From contig VTPC01090696.1 in NCBI GenBank assembly GCA_011009095.1, forward strand, positions 86,326 to 150,325: a stretch of 64,000 bases of DNA. Direction: 5' to 3'. Origin of the DNA: Ignelater luminosus (Eukaryota; Arthropoda; Insecta; Coleoptera; Elateridae). This document shows, piece by piece, positions 1-11,369 of the stretch (its first letter is position 1; each line of letters opens with the position of its first letter). The notes beneath the pieces were generated by a model, which saw only the letters and a program-made list of their open reading frames with translations, did no database searches and was not told the DNA's origin. Position numbers and translations under genes: made by a program.

Positions 1-2699
1 GTTAAAGGAAATGAGCAAAAATATTTTTATGCAATATCCTTATTTTTATGTATTTTTAGTTATTCGACGCCAAATTAGGCATAGGAGAATTCCTTAGCAA
101 ATTGTTCTAATGCAATACCTACTTATTAATTCACACTAGCGCATAAGACTCCTTAAAAAATTTAGGCTTCTATTTTTTCTTACAATTCTGTAACAGTGAC
201 CTTTTCATGATTCAAGCTGGATATAATTTATATTCTATGATTAATCTCAAACTGTAATTTAATTTGGGTAAATGTAAATTCAGAAGTTACAACCTTATCC
301 ATCAACAATATATTAGTTTAGATTTCCTTGCATGTTTATTTTTAATAAAGGCTTTCACAGCTCTTGATGATTAACTTAAAAGTAAACGATCTATTTAATT
401 TTATATAATTTTTCTGCAGGTTAACCTTTTAAGCAACATAGAAATACCACTATTTATTCTTATGAAGAAAGCTTATTTGCATTTATAGATCGAAAGATAC
501 TTTAATGAATTTACAGAAAAAGTTGTTAATTTTTTATCAAGGAAGTGAATGAAAAACTCAGTAATTGAGGTTGCCCAAAGTACAGATTGGTGTCTCCGCC
601 GTGATGTCACTTTATAGCTGTGATTTTATTCAGAAAGGGTGATAAAAGCTTTCCTGATGGTATTTGTATTGACAGCTTTGCTATACGCTGCTTTTACATT
701 CAATTGGGTAATTAATTAGTTAATTCTTGTATGAATACCTGTCGAAGAACTCAATGGAGGGGGCATGATTTTTTGAAAAACCACATATCAATGTTCAACT
801 TCTTGGTAAACTTGAAGATTAGCTCAATGGTGTAGCAAAAATGCTTGAAATGATTTTCATGAGTTCACCTCTAAAATATACCTACAATAGAAGCTCGAGC
901 AGGAGCATTGCTTTACCCGAAATAATAAAATTCCGATTTTGCTCCATTAAGTTTTTACTAGTAATAAATACCTAATAGTAATTTGGGAGACCATTGCTTA
1001 TCATTATTTAATTTAATGCCTTATTAAACAAATGGCCATTTGTCTACAGTGTTTCGAATCAAACGTCAGAGAAAGAAAACAAAATCAATGTGTTTTATGT
1101 CATCGTATGGGAAAAGTGGAATAATGGGAATGTTAGGGAAAGTAATGATAAGGACAAGATAAGAAATAATGAAATAAAAGTCTTGGTATTTGTCGAAATT
1201 ATCAGCCACCAACCTCTTTTGGGTTTTCCGAAGAGAATTCTCTTCATCCAACCTTATATGGCAAAACAACATAATGGAGACTGTTGCTGTTGTAAGCAAT
1301 TTAACAAAAAAGTTATTTTTAGGAATCTCGTAGTACATCTCCGAATGCCACATTGTAACAGTTTTACAAGATGCAAATTGACATACCATTTATTAGAGTG
1401 TAAGAAAATAATGGACCTAGCTTATAAGTAAAATCGTAAACGTATAGTTATAGATACTAATTAAGTTCTTTATGGCACTCTAGTTAAGAGTTTTCTGTAT
1501 CATAGATATTCTTTCGTTTGCTTTATGAAATTTAGCAGAAATTCTTCAAACGCTTATAGAATAATCTAAGTACAATGTGATTTGTAGAAAACCCAATTTC
1601 GGAACAAACTTACATATTCAAGGGTGTCCATTGAATGCCGAAACATAGAAGGCGTATTGCTTAATAATCCAATTACCATGCTAGATTAGGAAACCTTCAC
1701 TGCAGAAAACAATTTCAAAATCATCAGACTGACAAAATAAAACTAAAAGTTTGCTTTTACGATACAGAAATATTAACCTATAAATTGGCCTAGTTACGTG
1801 TACACTGACCAAATTTATAGGGAACACACGGAATGGATGCTTTGGTTTTGCTACTTCAGTATTTAACAATGAATTTATGCCTTGCACATGGCCAGTTTTA
1901 CGAGTCAAAGTAATCGTGCCTGAGCACTAAGATACTAATGTACAATCACTGTTCTTGTAAGTTAGACATTGATATTGAAATTTTAGATTTTTCAAAAATA
2001 GACACTGACATTAATGTGATTGTTGAACACTTAATTTAAACATTGCAAATTTCTAGATTTTTATAGGATGTGTCAAAAGTCTCTTAGTTTTCAAGAGTTG
2101 CAGCTGCACTTGGTATACTATATTCCAAAGTTGAAAAGAGATAGAAAGTTCATTGGTATGTCTCCATAACAAACTAATCGTCGAAGAAATCTAAATAAAC
2201 AAGTTATAGTTAACGTTGCTTAATAAGCCAATAGTAGATATGTGACAAACTTAGTTGGTCTCAACCACTTGACGGCAAGTCGCTTAGTTAATCACTGTTA
2301 TAAAACTTGATGTTATTCTTGTGTGAAGGAGTGTAGATCAGTGGCCATTATTTCCGGGAGGATTTCACTTAAGATTTAATGATCATTAAGCGAATTGATC
2401 TTAAAAAACAGAGATCTACGAATCCTCACTTTGGAAGATGATTTCCATACGTTCCTAAATGTGGCCATTTCTATTGAAACCACCAAAAGGTTAAATAATG
2501 CAGAAGTGAAAAGTAGAAGCGCAGGAACTGTTTCACTGTTAATTAGGAGAATACAAAGTTTTCAGAAATCATGCTAAAACTTGTCTGTGGATGACTGGAA
2601 GCAAATCTTGTTCGCAAAATAAAAAAATTGTAAACTCATCACCTAATGGGATAAACGAGAATGAATCTGGAAAATTCATAGAGAAAAAACGCGGTAGTT
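1..2699. other. AT-rich noncoding stretch, no gene supported
   Basis: I see no exon with both splice sites, no transposon ends and no RNA gene here. Overlapping open frames of about 110 codons on both strands at 1066-1431 have no recognisable domain, and their composition follows the local AT-rich background, so I treat them as chance. The stretch is probably intergenic, or the 5' intron of the + strand host gene whose first recognised exon is at 17897. Confidence 0.5.
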
Positions 2700-3060
2700 T
2701 GTAGTAACTCTACATTTGGTGATGGTTCAATGAAGTTCCTGGAGTTCATGATTTGTCTTGACATCCTTATGGAATTGGTTTCCGGCTATTCGCGTCCGTT
2801 GACGGCCTTCTTCTAACCTACGGTCTTCTTCCCTGACAGCTGTGAATGCAAAGAAGGCCGCTGCCGGAGGTGCTGCAGATGATGGTGTCTTATGATCTCA
2901 GATGAATGGTCTATTGTATTAGTATATCTTACCTGATGGGTTTTGCCACTAATGTTAATTGTGACTTTGTGACGCTTCAGGGCGGCAAGGAGTATGGGTG
3001 CAGCAAACAGATGACATAAGCCTGCTATTTGTGAGATTTATACTCAAGTAAGCAGAGAAG
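2700..3060. other. GC-richer patch with exon-like fragments, unassigned
   Basis: This patch is clearly richer in G and C than its surroundings. A pyrimidine-rich acceptor-like CTTCTTCCCTGACAG ends at 2848 and is followed on + by a short frame reading VNAKKAAAGGAADDGVL. A second acceptor-like TTCAG near 2980 leads into GGKEYGCSKQMT and a stop, and the frame MGFATNVNCDFVTLQGG... (2936-3019) runs through it. No good donor pairs with these fragments. It could be a decayed exon, a promoter-proximal island or a transposon remnant. I cannot decide between these. Confidence 0.2.
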
Positions 3061-3238
3061 GTTACTTTGGTATTTTGTTGTTGTTGATGCGACGTTTCTT
3101 GAGTAAAACAGACTTTGCGAAATCTTACTGTATCAGAACTTAACTTCTAGTCTTTCGTTTTTTTCCAATATCTTGAAAACCATGTGTATTTTTCTTTAGA
3201 ATTTGTTTTAGGCATCGCCATCGGGGGTATATAGAATA

Positions 3239-4510
3239 CGAGGGTGGTCTGAAAAGTGAAGATGGCAGCATTCGTAAATAAAAGCTACTGAATTTCGTTG
3301 TTCATCTGTTGACAGTTACTCACCAAAGTTGCAGCCATTGTGGACGCGTAGTTTTTATGTAACAGTCGTTTGAGTGAGTTGATGTGAGTTTTTTTGTGAA
3401 AATGGACAAAATCGAGCTGCCATTAAATATTTGTTTTTGAAAGGCAATACGCCTTCGCAAATAAAAGATGAGTTGGATTCTGTGTATGGGGACTCTGCAC
3501 CATCATTTACCACAGTGAAATTTTGGGCTGCTGAATTTAAACGTGGCCGTAAGAGCTTGGGAGACGATGAACGTTCGGGACGTCCAGAAACTGCAACTAC
3601 CGACGAAAACATCGCCAAAGTTCACCAAATGGTGCTAGACGACCGCCGAATTAAAGTGAGAGAGATAGCAGAGGTTATGAACATGTCAAAAGAACGTGTT
3701 TGTCACATATTAAATCAACATTTAGGCATGAGAAAGCTGTCCGCGCGTTGGGTGCCGCGTTTGCTCACGTTAGACCAAAAACGTGTTCGAATGAATATTT
3801 CCAACGCTCTTTTGGCGCAGTTTAGGCGAAATAAATCCGAGGTTTGGCGCCGATTAATTACTGTAGATGAAACTTGGATACACCATTATACGCCCGAAAC
3901 AAAAATACAGTCCAAACAGTGGACTGCAAAGGGGGAACCGGCTCCAAAAAAAGCAAAAACTGTTTTTTCGGCTGGGAAAGTGATGGCGACTGTTTTTTGG
4001 GATAGTCATGGAGTTATTTTAATCGATTATCTTCAAAAAGGAAAAACCATTACAGGAGCATACTATGCATCATTACTTGACAAGCTGAAGGCAGAACTTG
4101 CGAAAAAACGGCCACATTTGCAGAAAAATGAAAATCCTGTTTCACCAAGACAACGCACGGTGTCACACCTCAGCGGTTGCCATGGCGAAAATCCACGAAT
4201 TACGGTTGGAACTGCTTGACCACCCGCCTTACTTACCAGATCTAGCCCCAAGCGACTTCTTTTTGTTCCCTTATCTAAAAATTGCGCTCGGAGGACAAAG
4301 ATTTTCGTCAAATGAAGAAGCAATCACCTTCGTGAACAATTATTTTGCAGAGAAAAATGCCGAGTACTATTTGAACGGGTTACAGAGGTGGGAGCATCGC
4401 TGGGAGAAGTGTGTAGAGTTACAAGGAGACTATGTTGAAAAATAAAAAAAAATTTTCAGAAAAAATGTCTTGTATTTTTGTTAGGTCAGAAATTTTTCAG
4501 ACCACCCTCG
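3239..4510 (+). mobile_element. mariner-family transposon, copy 1 (CGAGGGTGG ends)
   Basis: This is a 1272-bp Tc1/mariner element. It starts CGAGGGTGGTCTGAAAA and ends with the inverse of the same 17 bases, TTTTCAGACCACCCTCG. A TA dinucleotide lies on both sides (3237-3238 and 4511-4512), the expected target-site duplication. Between the ends is one transposase region on + with two frameshifts, so this copy cannot code for a full enzyme. It is the same family as the copy at 43163-44421, which lies in the opposite orientation about 39 kb away. Ends and TA are intact, so it could still be a substrate if an active transposase of the family were present (inference). Confidence 0.95.
3402..4445 (+). 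pseudogene. mariner transposase, two frameshifts
   Basis: The start is ATG at 3402 (MDKIE), by alignment with the sister copy at 43163-44421. Compared with that copy, 7 bases are missing just after ATCGAG near 3416, which shifts the frame almost at once. The long frame then runs from about 3431 as helix-turn-helix DNA-binding domains (YGDSAPSFTTVKFWAAEF; later the linker motif WVPRLLTLDQ). An extra T at 4129 shifts the frame again, and the end is read in the next frame to TAA at 4445. The pieces of a DD34D catalytic domain are all visible: ITVDETWIHHY, FHQDNARCH and PDLAPSDFF. The C-terminus RWEKCVELQGDYVEK is complete, unlike that of the sister copy. The enzyme would cut and paste the element at TA sites; this copy is dead. 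Confidence 0.93.
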
Positions 4511-4512
4511 TA

Positions 4513-7028
4513 ATGGGCTCAGGACGTAAATGTATAAAAGAAGACTAGGCTTGCTTGGACTTACGACAATATATCCAACAGCAATTTTTCGAATTACAGT
4601 TTGTCAAAGGCATTTCATAGAATTGCAGATTTATAGACATTATAGAACGAGAGATTATTAATTAACGTTAAATGCAACTGCATACAGGTAGTCAAAAAGT
4701 ACACCAGAACCAATTTCCTTCAAACACTTACTGCAATCAACGTTTATTGATAAGGCGCACTTCCTGCCCATAGCTGCAGTAGAGTGACATTATGCATGCT
4801 TTCATCTTTCTTCCAGTGCAGATATCAACAGCGCATCCAGTGTATTGTGCCCCATGTCTATAGTGTGTCGTGGTATGAGTTAAACATTCCTTTATATTAT
4901 CATATCGATTTTACAATCTACATAGAAACCAGAAACATAGGATTACATCTTGCATCATTTGGACCAGAAAGCTTTCCAATCGAGGTATCTTTAAAATAGT
5001 CCAACGTCTTCCGCACTCTATCATCAGTGTGTTGAAGAAAAGGTATACGAATGACTTTTCGAAAAAATGAGGCAACGGCATAATGTAACGCCTTCTTGAG
5101 GCATGAAAGCAAGGACAACTGAAAATTTCAAATTCAGAGTAGTGTCTTATTGGTATTTTGCAGGAGACCATTCTTCTGAATAGATTTCTTCACGTTTTTA
5201 CTAAATTCTGTATTCGGCAAATTGTGCTGTTTGACTAGATATTGACTATTCGATAAATTGTGAATACAATGAAAAAATATTCTACAAGTTATGCTCAACG
5301 AATGGTGTTCAACTTAGGTTTAGCAAATTGTCACACTTCAGGCACATTAAAATGCTACAGCTAGGAGCTAATGGACTGAAATAAAAACATATTAGCAGTT
5401 TTCATCGAGAAGTTTTACAGTCTGAGTTTAATGGTGCAGTAAAACGTGCTTTTTTGATTTTCCTTGACCTTGTTATATTTACTATTGTTGAGTAACTGCA
5501 TAGCTTTAATGTTTAATGTAAATTTTTACTAAACTTCTGCTTTATCAAACTACTTACAGTAATATTTATATCCACGCGCTTGTCATTCTTCGTTTTACCA
5601 GGGAGTTTTTCGGACAATGCAATAATAAAATATTTCTATTGAAATAACTACAAAAAGTAATTTTAGTACCTACTACATAAAAACGTCTTCAACTGTACAA
5701 ATATTTTCTTCAATTAAATACGTTGTTATTGACTTTAAACGTTACGAAAGATTTGTAAAGTAGATCCATAAAAGTGTGATTAAAGTAAATTGTAGTTTTT
5801 ATTACTTTTTTTGGGGCGTTTCCACCTGTATTGTACACGAAGACATTTTATTATTCATATTATTTGCTTGTACGGCCATTAAGAACATGTAATTGTGGTC
5901 GCTCCCTCAAAAAACAAGACAATAGTGGACCTCCAGACGAACACGCGTTTACGTAATATATTCGTGTGAAGTGAAAACCATACTTGAACGAATTCTCACA
6001 GCGCGGTGTTTATAAATGTTTTTGGGAATTATCCTTGAGAAAAAGATTATATATTTTTTATAGAATACTAACACAATTATTATAGCTGTTATGAATAAGG
6101 TAAAATATAGAACAAGCAATAAAAACCTTATGTAACTTGATTTCACACATGTAAAATGTTTTAAATTATGAAAAATAAGTGATGCAGAACTGCAAAATAT
6201 TGTTTTTGTACAACCTTGATTGTGAAATATCCAAGCAGCTGAATAATTATAAAACGAACCTATTTTTGTAACGGAAAGTTTAAGAAATAATTTCAAAAAT
6301 AAAACCACAATAAATATAAGATTAATACGTCTGGGGGGGTACTTCCTTAAATGGAGATGCAAGGATCGGAACAGTTACAGGCGCCAAAACAATTTAAAAT
6401 TTACCTTGTCGTTAAGCGTGACTCACCGCGAACTTGGTCAGAATTACCTAACTGCAATAAATGCAAAAGAAATTATACTCACGACACTGAAACTCAATGA
6501 AGTGTGATTGTGTAACTGTCACAACTGGGTAGTCAAGGGTTCTTGGCCTTCCTGAAGTTAAAAAATTTAGTAATTCAAGGAAACAGTAGATATTACTTAG
6601 TAGCTTGTTTATTTGGTAAATTACAATTGAAAATAGCAAGTTGTTTATTTACCGTGAGTTGACCGACTTTAGTATTAGTATTTAACTAGTTTTGTTTTTA
6701 ATGACATTTTGATAATTACTAAAACAGGAAATAGCGTTTTTGTGCTTTATCATGCTTCCATTGAGATAAATCATTGAGAAATAGGTATTTGGTTTTAACA
6801 GAATATTGTTAATTAACAAATATTTTTCTATAGCAATTGTTTTTTACCATCCTAGTAGCTATTCACTATTTCTTGAAGAAAAAAAAACAAAAATTAGTTC
6901 TTTTTTCATACTACACTTGTTTTTTTTTGGTAAATAAATAATTTCTCTACGGAAAGTAAATTTAGATAACAGTTTAATGATGCCAAGGCGCATACATACG
7001 GGAGCACAGAGATCAGTAAAGAGAGATG
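4513..7028. other. AT-rich stretch between two mariners, possible Tc1-like end
   Basis: No gene is supported. At 4685-4710 a TA is followed by CAGGTAGTCAAAAAGTACAC, which resembles the start of Tc1-type terminal repeats (known Tc1-like elements often begin CAGT..CAAAAAGTA). An inverted match, CTGGTGTACTTTTT, lies at 10120-10133. A 137-codon open frame on the minus strand (5949-6362) is Ile/Leu/Phe/Tyr-rich in the way expected of random AT-rich DNA, and I do not call it a gene. Confidence 0.35.
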
Positions 7029-7030
7029 TA

Positions 7031-8288
7031 CCAGGTGTATACCTATGAAATGAGACTTTTTTTTTCAATTTTAAACGTTTATTAACAAAAAATGGTTACA
7101 AATTTAATCTTCAAAATAATAGCCATCGCTAGCGACACATTTTACCCATCTCTCAGGCAATTTGTGAATGCCGCGCCAAAAAAATTGGCCGTCTTTGGCC
7201 GCAAACCAATCATCGAGCCATTTTTTGGCTTCTTCGTGAGAATTGAAGCGCTGCTCGGAAAGTGCGTGGCCCATCGATGCAAACAAATGATAATCGGAAG
7301 GCGCCAAGTCTGGTGAGTAAGCCGCATGCACCAGCGGTTCCCAATCGTACGTCTCCACCAATTCCCGGGTCGCTCTTGTTCGATGTGGTGGTGCATTGTC
7401 ATCAAGAAAAATTACTTTGTGACGCCGATCGGCATATTCTGGGCGTTTTCGGTGTATAGCGCTGTTCAAATCGGCCAATTGTCGTTGGTAGCGTGCACCG
7501 TCAACTGTTTCACCTGGTTTTAATAGCTCGTACCAAATCATACCATGCTGATCCCAGAAAACACACAGCATTGCCTTGCGGCCGAAGCGATTTGGTTTGG
7601 CCGTTGATTTTGACTTGTGGCCGATCGTTTACGCTTGGGATTGGAGAAATACACCCGTAACGATTCGATGCAAAAAAGACGTCCGTTTGAACCGGGAGAG
7701 CAGCATTTCACAAGTGGTTTTTTGGTTCTCTTTCTGCCTTTCAGTCAGTTCATGCGGCACCCATCTTCCGACCTTTAAAATCATGCCCATGTCTTTCAAA
7801 CGTTTGCAAATGGTTTTTTGGGTCACTCCCAACTGCTCTGCCATCATTTCTTGCGTTTGACCATCATCTTCATTCAACAATGCTTGCAATTCGGTGTCCT
7901 CAAACTTTTTCGGTGGCCGGCCACGTTCCTCGTTCTCCACGCTAAAATCACCACTTCGGAATTTTTCAAACCACCTGAAGCACTGTGCTCTCCTTAGAGC
8001 ATGTCCACCGTAAGCTTCTATAAGCATTTGATGAGCTTGAGAAGCGTTTTTCTTCAATTGATAACAGAAAATCAACGATGTCCGCAAATCGTAGTTTGAA
8101 GGCACGAAATTCGACATTTTTAAGAGCGAAAAAAATGCGTTGTTGTATGAAACATCACAAACAATGAATTGAATATTGTTGACAGATGACAGACGAAAAA
8201 AATAAGACATTTGGGACAGTTTAAAAATACTCCTAGCGACATCTGTGGTCTAATAGCTGAAAGTCTCATTTCATAGGTATACACCTGG
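7031..8288 (-). mobile_element. mariner-family transposon, WVPHELTE type, copy 1
   Basis: This 1258-bp element begins CCAGGTGTATACCTATGAAA and ends with the exact inverse (..TTTCATAGGTATACACCTGG). TA lies immediately outside at 7029-7030 and 8289-8290. The inverted repeats extend to about 28 bases through TGAGACTTT. The transposase is on the minus strand and has an internal deletion over the first catalytic Asp. A second copy with the same deletion lies at 54553-55807 in the opposite orientation. The flanks of the two copies are unrelated, so they are separate insertions and not a segmental duplication. Confidence 0.95.
7104..8117 (-). pseudogene. mariner transposase, WVPHELTE type, catalytic deletion
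   Basis: I place the start at the ATG at 8117-8115 (MSNFVPSNYDLRTSL). An in-frame upstream ATG at 8210 is probably in the 5' leader. Domains in order: paired helix-turn-helix DNA-binding region (SQAHQMLIEAYGGHAL, QCFRWFEKFRSGDFSVENEE), second helix-turn-helix (MMAEQLGVTQKTICKRLKDM) and the linker WVPHELTE. After HRIVTG the family normally continues DEKWIYFSNPK. Here the DNA goes straight from GGTG to TATTTCTCC, removing about 14 bases with the first catalytic Asp and shifting the frame. The rest is open in another frame from 7571 to 7104 (MLCVFWDQHGMI), with the second and third Asp in FLDDNAPPH and SPDLAPSDYHLF, 34 residues apart, and a C-terminus ending YYFED. It is inactive both by frame and by chemistry. 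Confidence 0.93.
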
Positions 8289-8290
8289 TA

Positions 8291-11200
8291 AACTACATAT
8301 CTGAAAGACTAAAAAATAGTCTTAGAGGATACCTACGGAATCCCATCTAACATCTTATATGTGTTATCATTCAATTCGGTCACAAAACCAGTTTAAAAGA
8401 ACGTCTTTCTGCCAACAAATGACAATCAAGCTTTTGATTTTTGGACATACTACATTTTGGCATTTTGTTCTCAAAAATGAGAGATATAAATTCTTACTGT
8501 ATTTTAGTTTGTCGTACTCTTAAGGTTTGCTTGTCTATTGCCACTTCACTCTTGTGTTCGAGCTTAAATAAGTCCATTTAAATCTAAAGACAAATGACAA
8601 ATACCGACGACATTAGAAGTATACAGTTGCAATATTCCAGAAAATAAAAATCTTTTTTTCATTCCACTTCTAAATGACGAGATTGCGTAAAACCGTAAAT
8701 TTTCTTCGTGTAGAGCAGTACTGGGAAAGCAGAGTGACCTCGAATTCATTTGGTCTAGTAAAACTAAAAAAAGACATTTGTGGGTACAGATACTTCATTT
8801 TCTATATTCACAGACATCGGGATGGGCTGTTGATTTGTTTAATGAATCCACCCAAAAAGCAGGAGAAAACTTTATATGAAGAACTTTAGAAGAAGACAGG
8901 AAATTAGTGACAACAGCTAGAGGTTTCTGAAGATTGGCAAACATATCTCAAGGCTGTTTTTATAATCTCAGAAAATCTTTAGCATATCCTTACATGTTTA
9001 ACTAGACGCTTAAAACTGCAATGCCAACTGATTCAGAAAAAACTAAATTATTGTAGTGACGGATTCTCAGTAAACGGTACAAATATTTAATGACATGGAA
9101 ACAGTATAATTCAGTGTAAATGATGTGAACTCAACCAAACTTTGTTCTTATATAAAAATGGAGTGATTTCAATAGTGAGTAGTGAGTAAACAAATGTATT
9201 CATCGATTCTTCTAGGCCTGCTGCCGATGAGATCCCAAACTCTTTGAATCTCTATGGTTATTAGCGAATTATGTAGTTGGCACAGCCTTCTATCAACTAC
9301 AACACAGACATGTTATGTTATGCCTTAAGTAATTACCACAAAAGTTCTACTTCTAAAATTATTCCCACTCTAAGCCGTAATGTAGCTGATGAAGATTATT
9401 TTGTGTTGAACTGCGAACCAAAAAACCGGATTCTCTTTGTTACCGTCTAACTCTCTTACAACAGGTTAGATGGAAAATCTTTAGGAAACACGATCTGGTT
9501 TCATTGTTTATCCCACTGTGTACGGTCGTTGAACTAGTCCAGCTGAGCAGCTCTATGGGAAGAAATAAAAAGTAACGACCTTAATCTGTATAAAATCTAA
9601 TGTTAATCTTCTTTATCGTTACTCTATAACTTCTTCCAAAAAATATCTCATGAATTTCAACCGAAATCAAAACAACGCTGTCAACTTTGGATATTGATTT
9701 TCTTTCTCTCCCATAATCCTTTTCTATTTTCAATTGAGGTTTCGGTATAACCTTCGGCAATGCTCGATGATTTCCATCTACCGTATCCATCGGCTAGAAA
9801 AGATACCGACGATCTTCTAAAACAATCATCTGGGGCCTGTTGCACCAAACTGATCGCTTTTCACTTACACAGTTTGAAAGAATGCCTTCCAAGACAATTA
9901 TATAGTCTTTTGCGAATTTGTTGAACCAAGAAGTGTAGCAATCGTTATGAGCTTTGCCATTTTTATAAAATATAAGAGAAATATAATGGGATATCATGGG
10001 TTACAGTTTTTGGGCGAAGATGAAAGTATTTACTACAAATAATCAGAAGGTCACACCTTATAATGATTTCTTCTGTAATTTTCGTCACTAAGAGATGCCG
10101 CAAAATCCAACAATCGAGCTGGTGTACTTTTTATAATTATATCCAATCCTGCACATTAATGATAAATAAAGTGTTTTCAAATAGAAAATCCACCTCGTTG
10201 TAAAATCGGGTTTTCCCCTTGAATCGAGTATTCGCGATTCAGACGACGCAGTTGAATCTCGTTCACCCCCACACTCTGGACATCAAACCATAGTTATCAC
10301 TTATGAATGACTGTCATTTACCGAATATTTCATCTAATATTCAAATCAATGTCAAACTATATTGAGTCTTAGTCAGGGTTGGTTTTAATTGCCAAAGAAA
10401 CTTGAAATTATGATCAACATGAGCCACAGGCTTAGGACTTGCAAATGTAAGGTTCATAATCTTATGGTACAAAAAAAGAAAATCTATCATTTTATGTAAT
10501 AAAGCTGAACTTGCGAGTACATCATTTTTGCAAGATTTAGCAAATATGACACTGTGTATCTGTCTATAGTGACTAGAGGGGCATATGAAGTGTGTTTCTT
10601 AAAACCAGATTATAGGATATACGTGGTGTCTTCGACTAAAAAGTTTTTGAAAGACATAGAAGAAATAAGAAATACCTTGCAGACCCAAGCAAACATTCTA
10701 GTCGTTACGGAGGTTTCTTCATCATTTTCTTCTTCTTCAATAAGAAATCTAATAAAAAGCTGTGTGAAAGATTAGCATATCAATTCAGCTGCAGTTTGAC
10801 CAAATTCCAAGTGGAACTGAAGGCAAAACAAATAAGAAACTGTGTGCATGAACTAAACTTAAACTTATTGGAGGCTTAAAAAAATAAAATTGTGCTTATT
10901 ATAATAAAGTTCTTGTTCATCGAGAATGTATTAAAAAGGACCTCTGGGAACTTCATAAAAGGTCCAATGTCAACACTAGCTGGTAACAGTCGTTTTCAAT
11001 AAAGCGTGAAAGAAGAATTTTCCTAAATACAAAAGTCTAGTCAAAGTCCGTTTCCGTTGCTACTTCTATTTCAAGACTTTTGCAATTAATTATAAAAGAA
11101 TTTAATGAAGCAATTAGCCACCATAAAAAATAACGAGGTTATCATCTGACCTTACAGGGAGAATTTAAACTAAAGTAAATCTTCCGTTTAAAAGTTTTGA

Positions 11201-11354
11201 AATTAAGTTTGTGGTATTATTTATTGTTAGTAGTACGTTAGTTGCAGGTTGAAAGCACAGCTAGTCTATTTTTTGCAATTTGATTCTGACTGTTTGCTTA
11301 GTATGATGGGTTTTGGTTTTTAAACATTCAATAGTTTTTAATTTGTTTTGTGCA
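8291..11354. other. AT-rich noncoding stretch
   Basis: I find no exon with paired splice sites and no intact mobile element. The only item of note is the Tc1-like terminal sequence at 10120-10133 (CTGGTGTACTTTTT), inverted relative to the one near 4693. Short frames such as 10554-10775 (73 codons) show no motif. Confidence 0.45.
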
Positions 11355-11369
11355 ATGAAGTCGTCAAAG
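11355..11369 (+). other. possible first coding exon (MKSSK) with strong donor
   Basis: An ATG at 11355 is followed by four codons, AAG TCG TCA AAG, and then directly by GTAAGC, a strong 5' splice site. This arrangement (short N-terminal coding exon, AT-rich leader) is common in insect genes. It ends in phase 0, whereas the first firm host exon at 17897 needs a phase-1 partner. It would therefore need another exon in between, or it belongs to another transcript. It may also be chance: five codons and one donor are weak evidence. Confidence 0.15.

Noticed and set aside
1066-1431. Overlapping 107- and 113-codon frames on opposite strands
   Set aside because: No domain, no splice or promoter support. 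Both frames are open over the same bases, as happens when stop codons are locally absent by chance, so I did not call a gene.
5949-6362. 137-codon minus-strand frame rich in Ile, Leu, Phe and Tyr
   Set aside because: The composition is that of translated T/A-rich DNA; the apparent membrane segments follow from base composition. No start context or conserved motif.
7092-7860. Plus-strand frames over the mariner (for example 7092-7316 and 7576-7860)
   Set aside because: They are shadows of the minus-strand transposase. The same holds for 43315-43587, 44019-44360, 26235-26519, 48128-48599 and 54981-55746.
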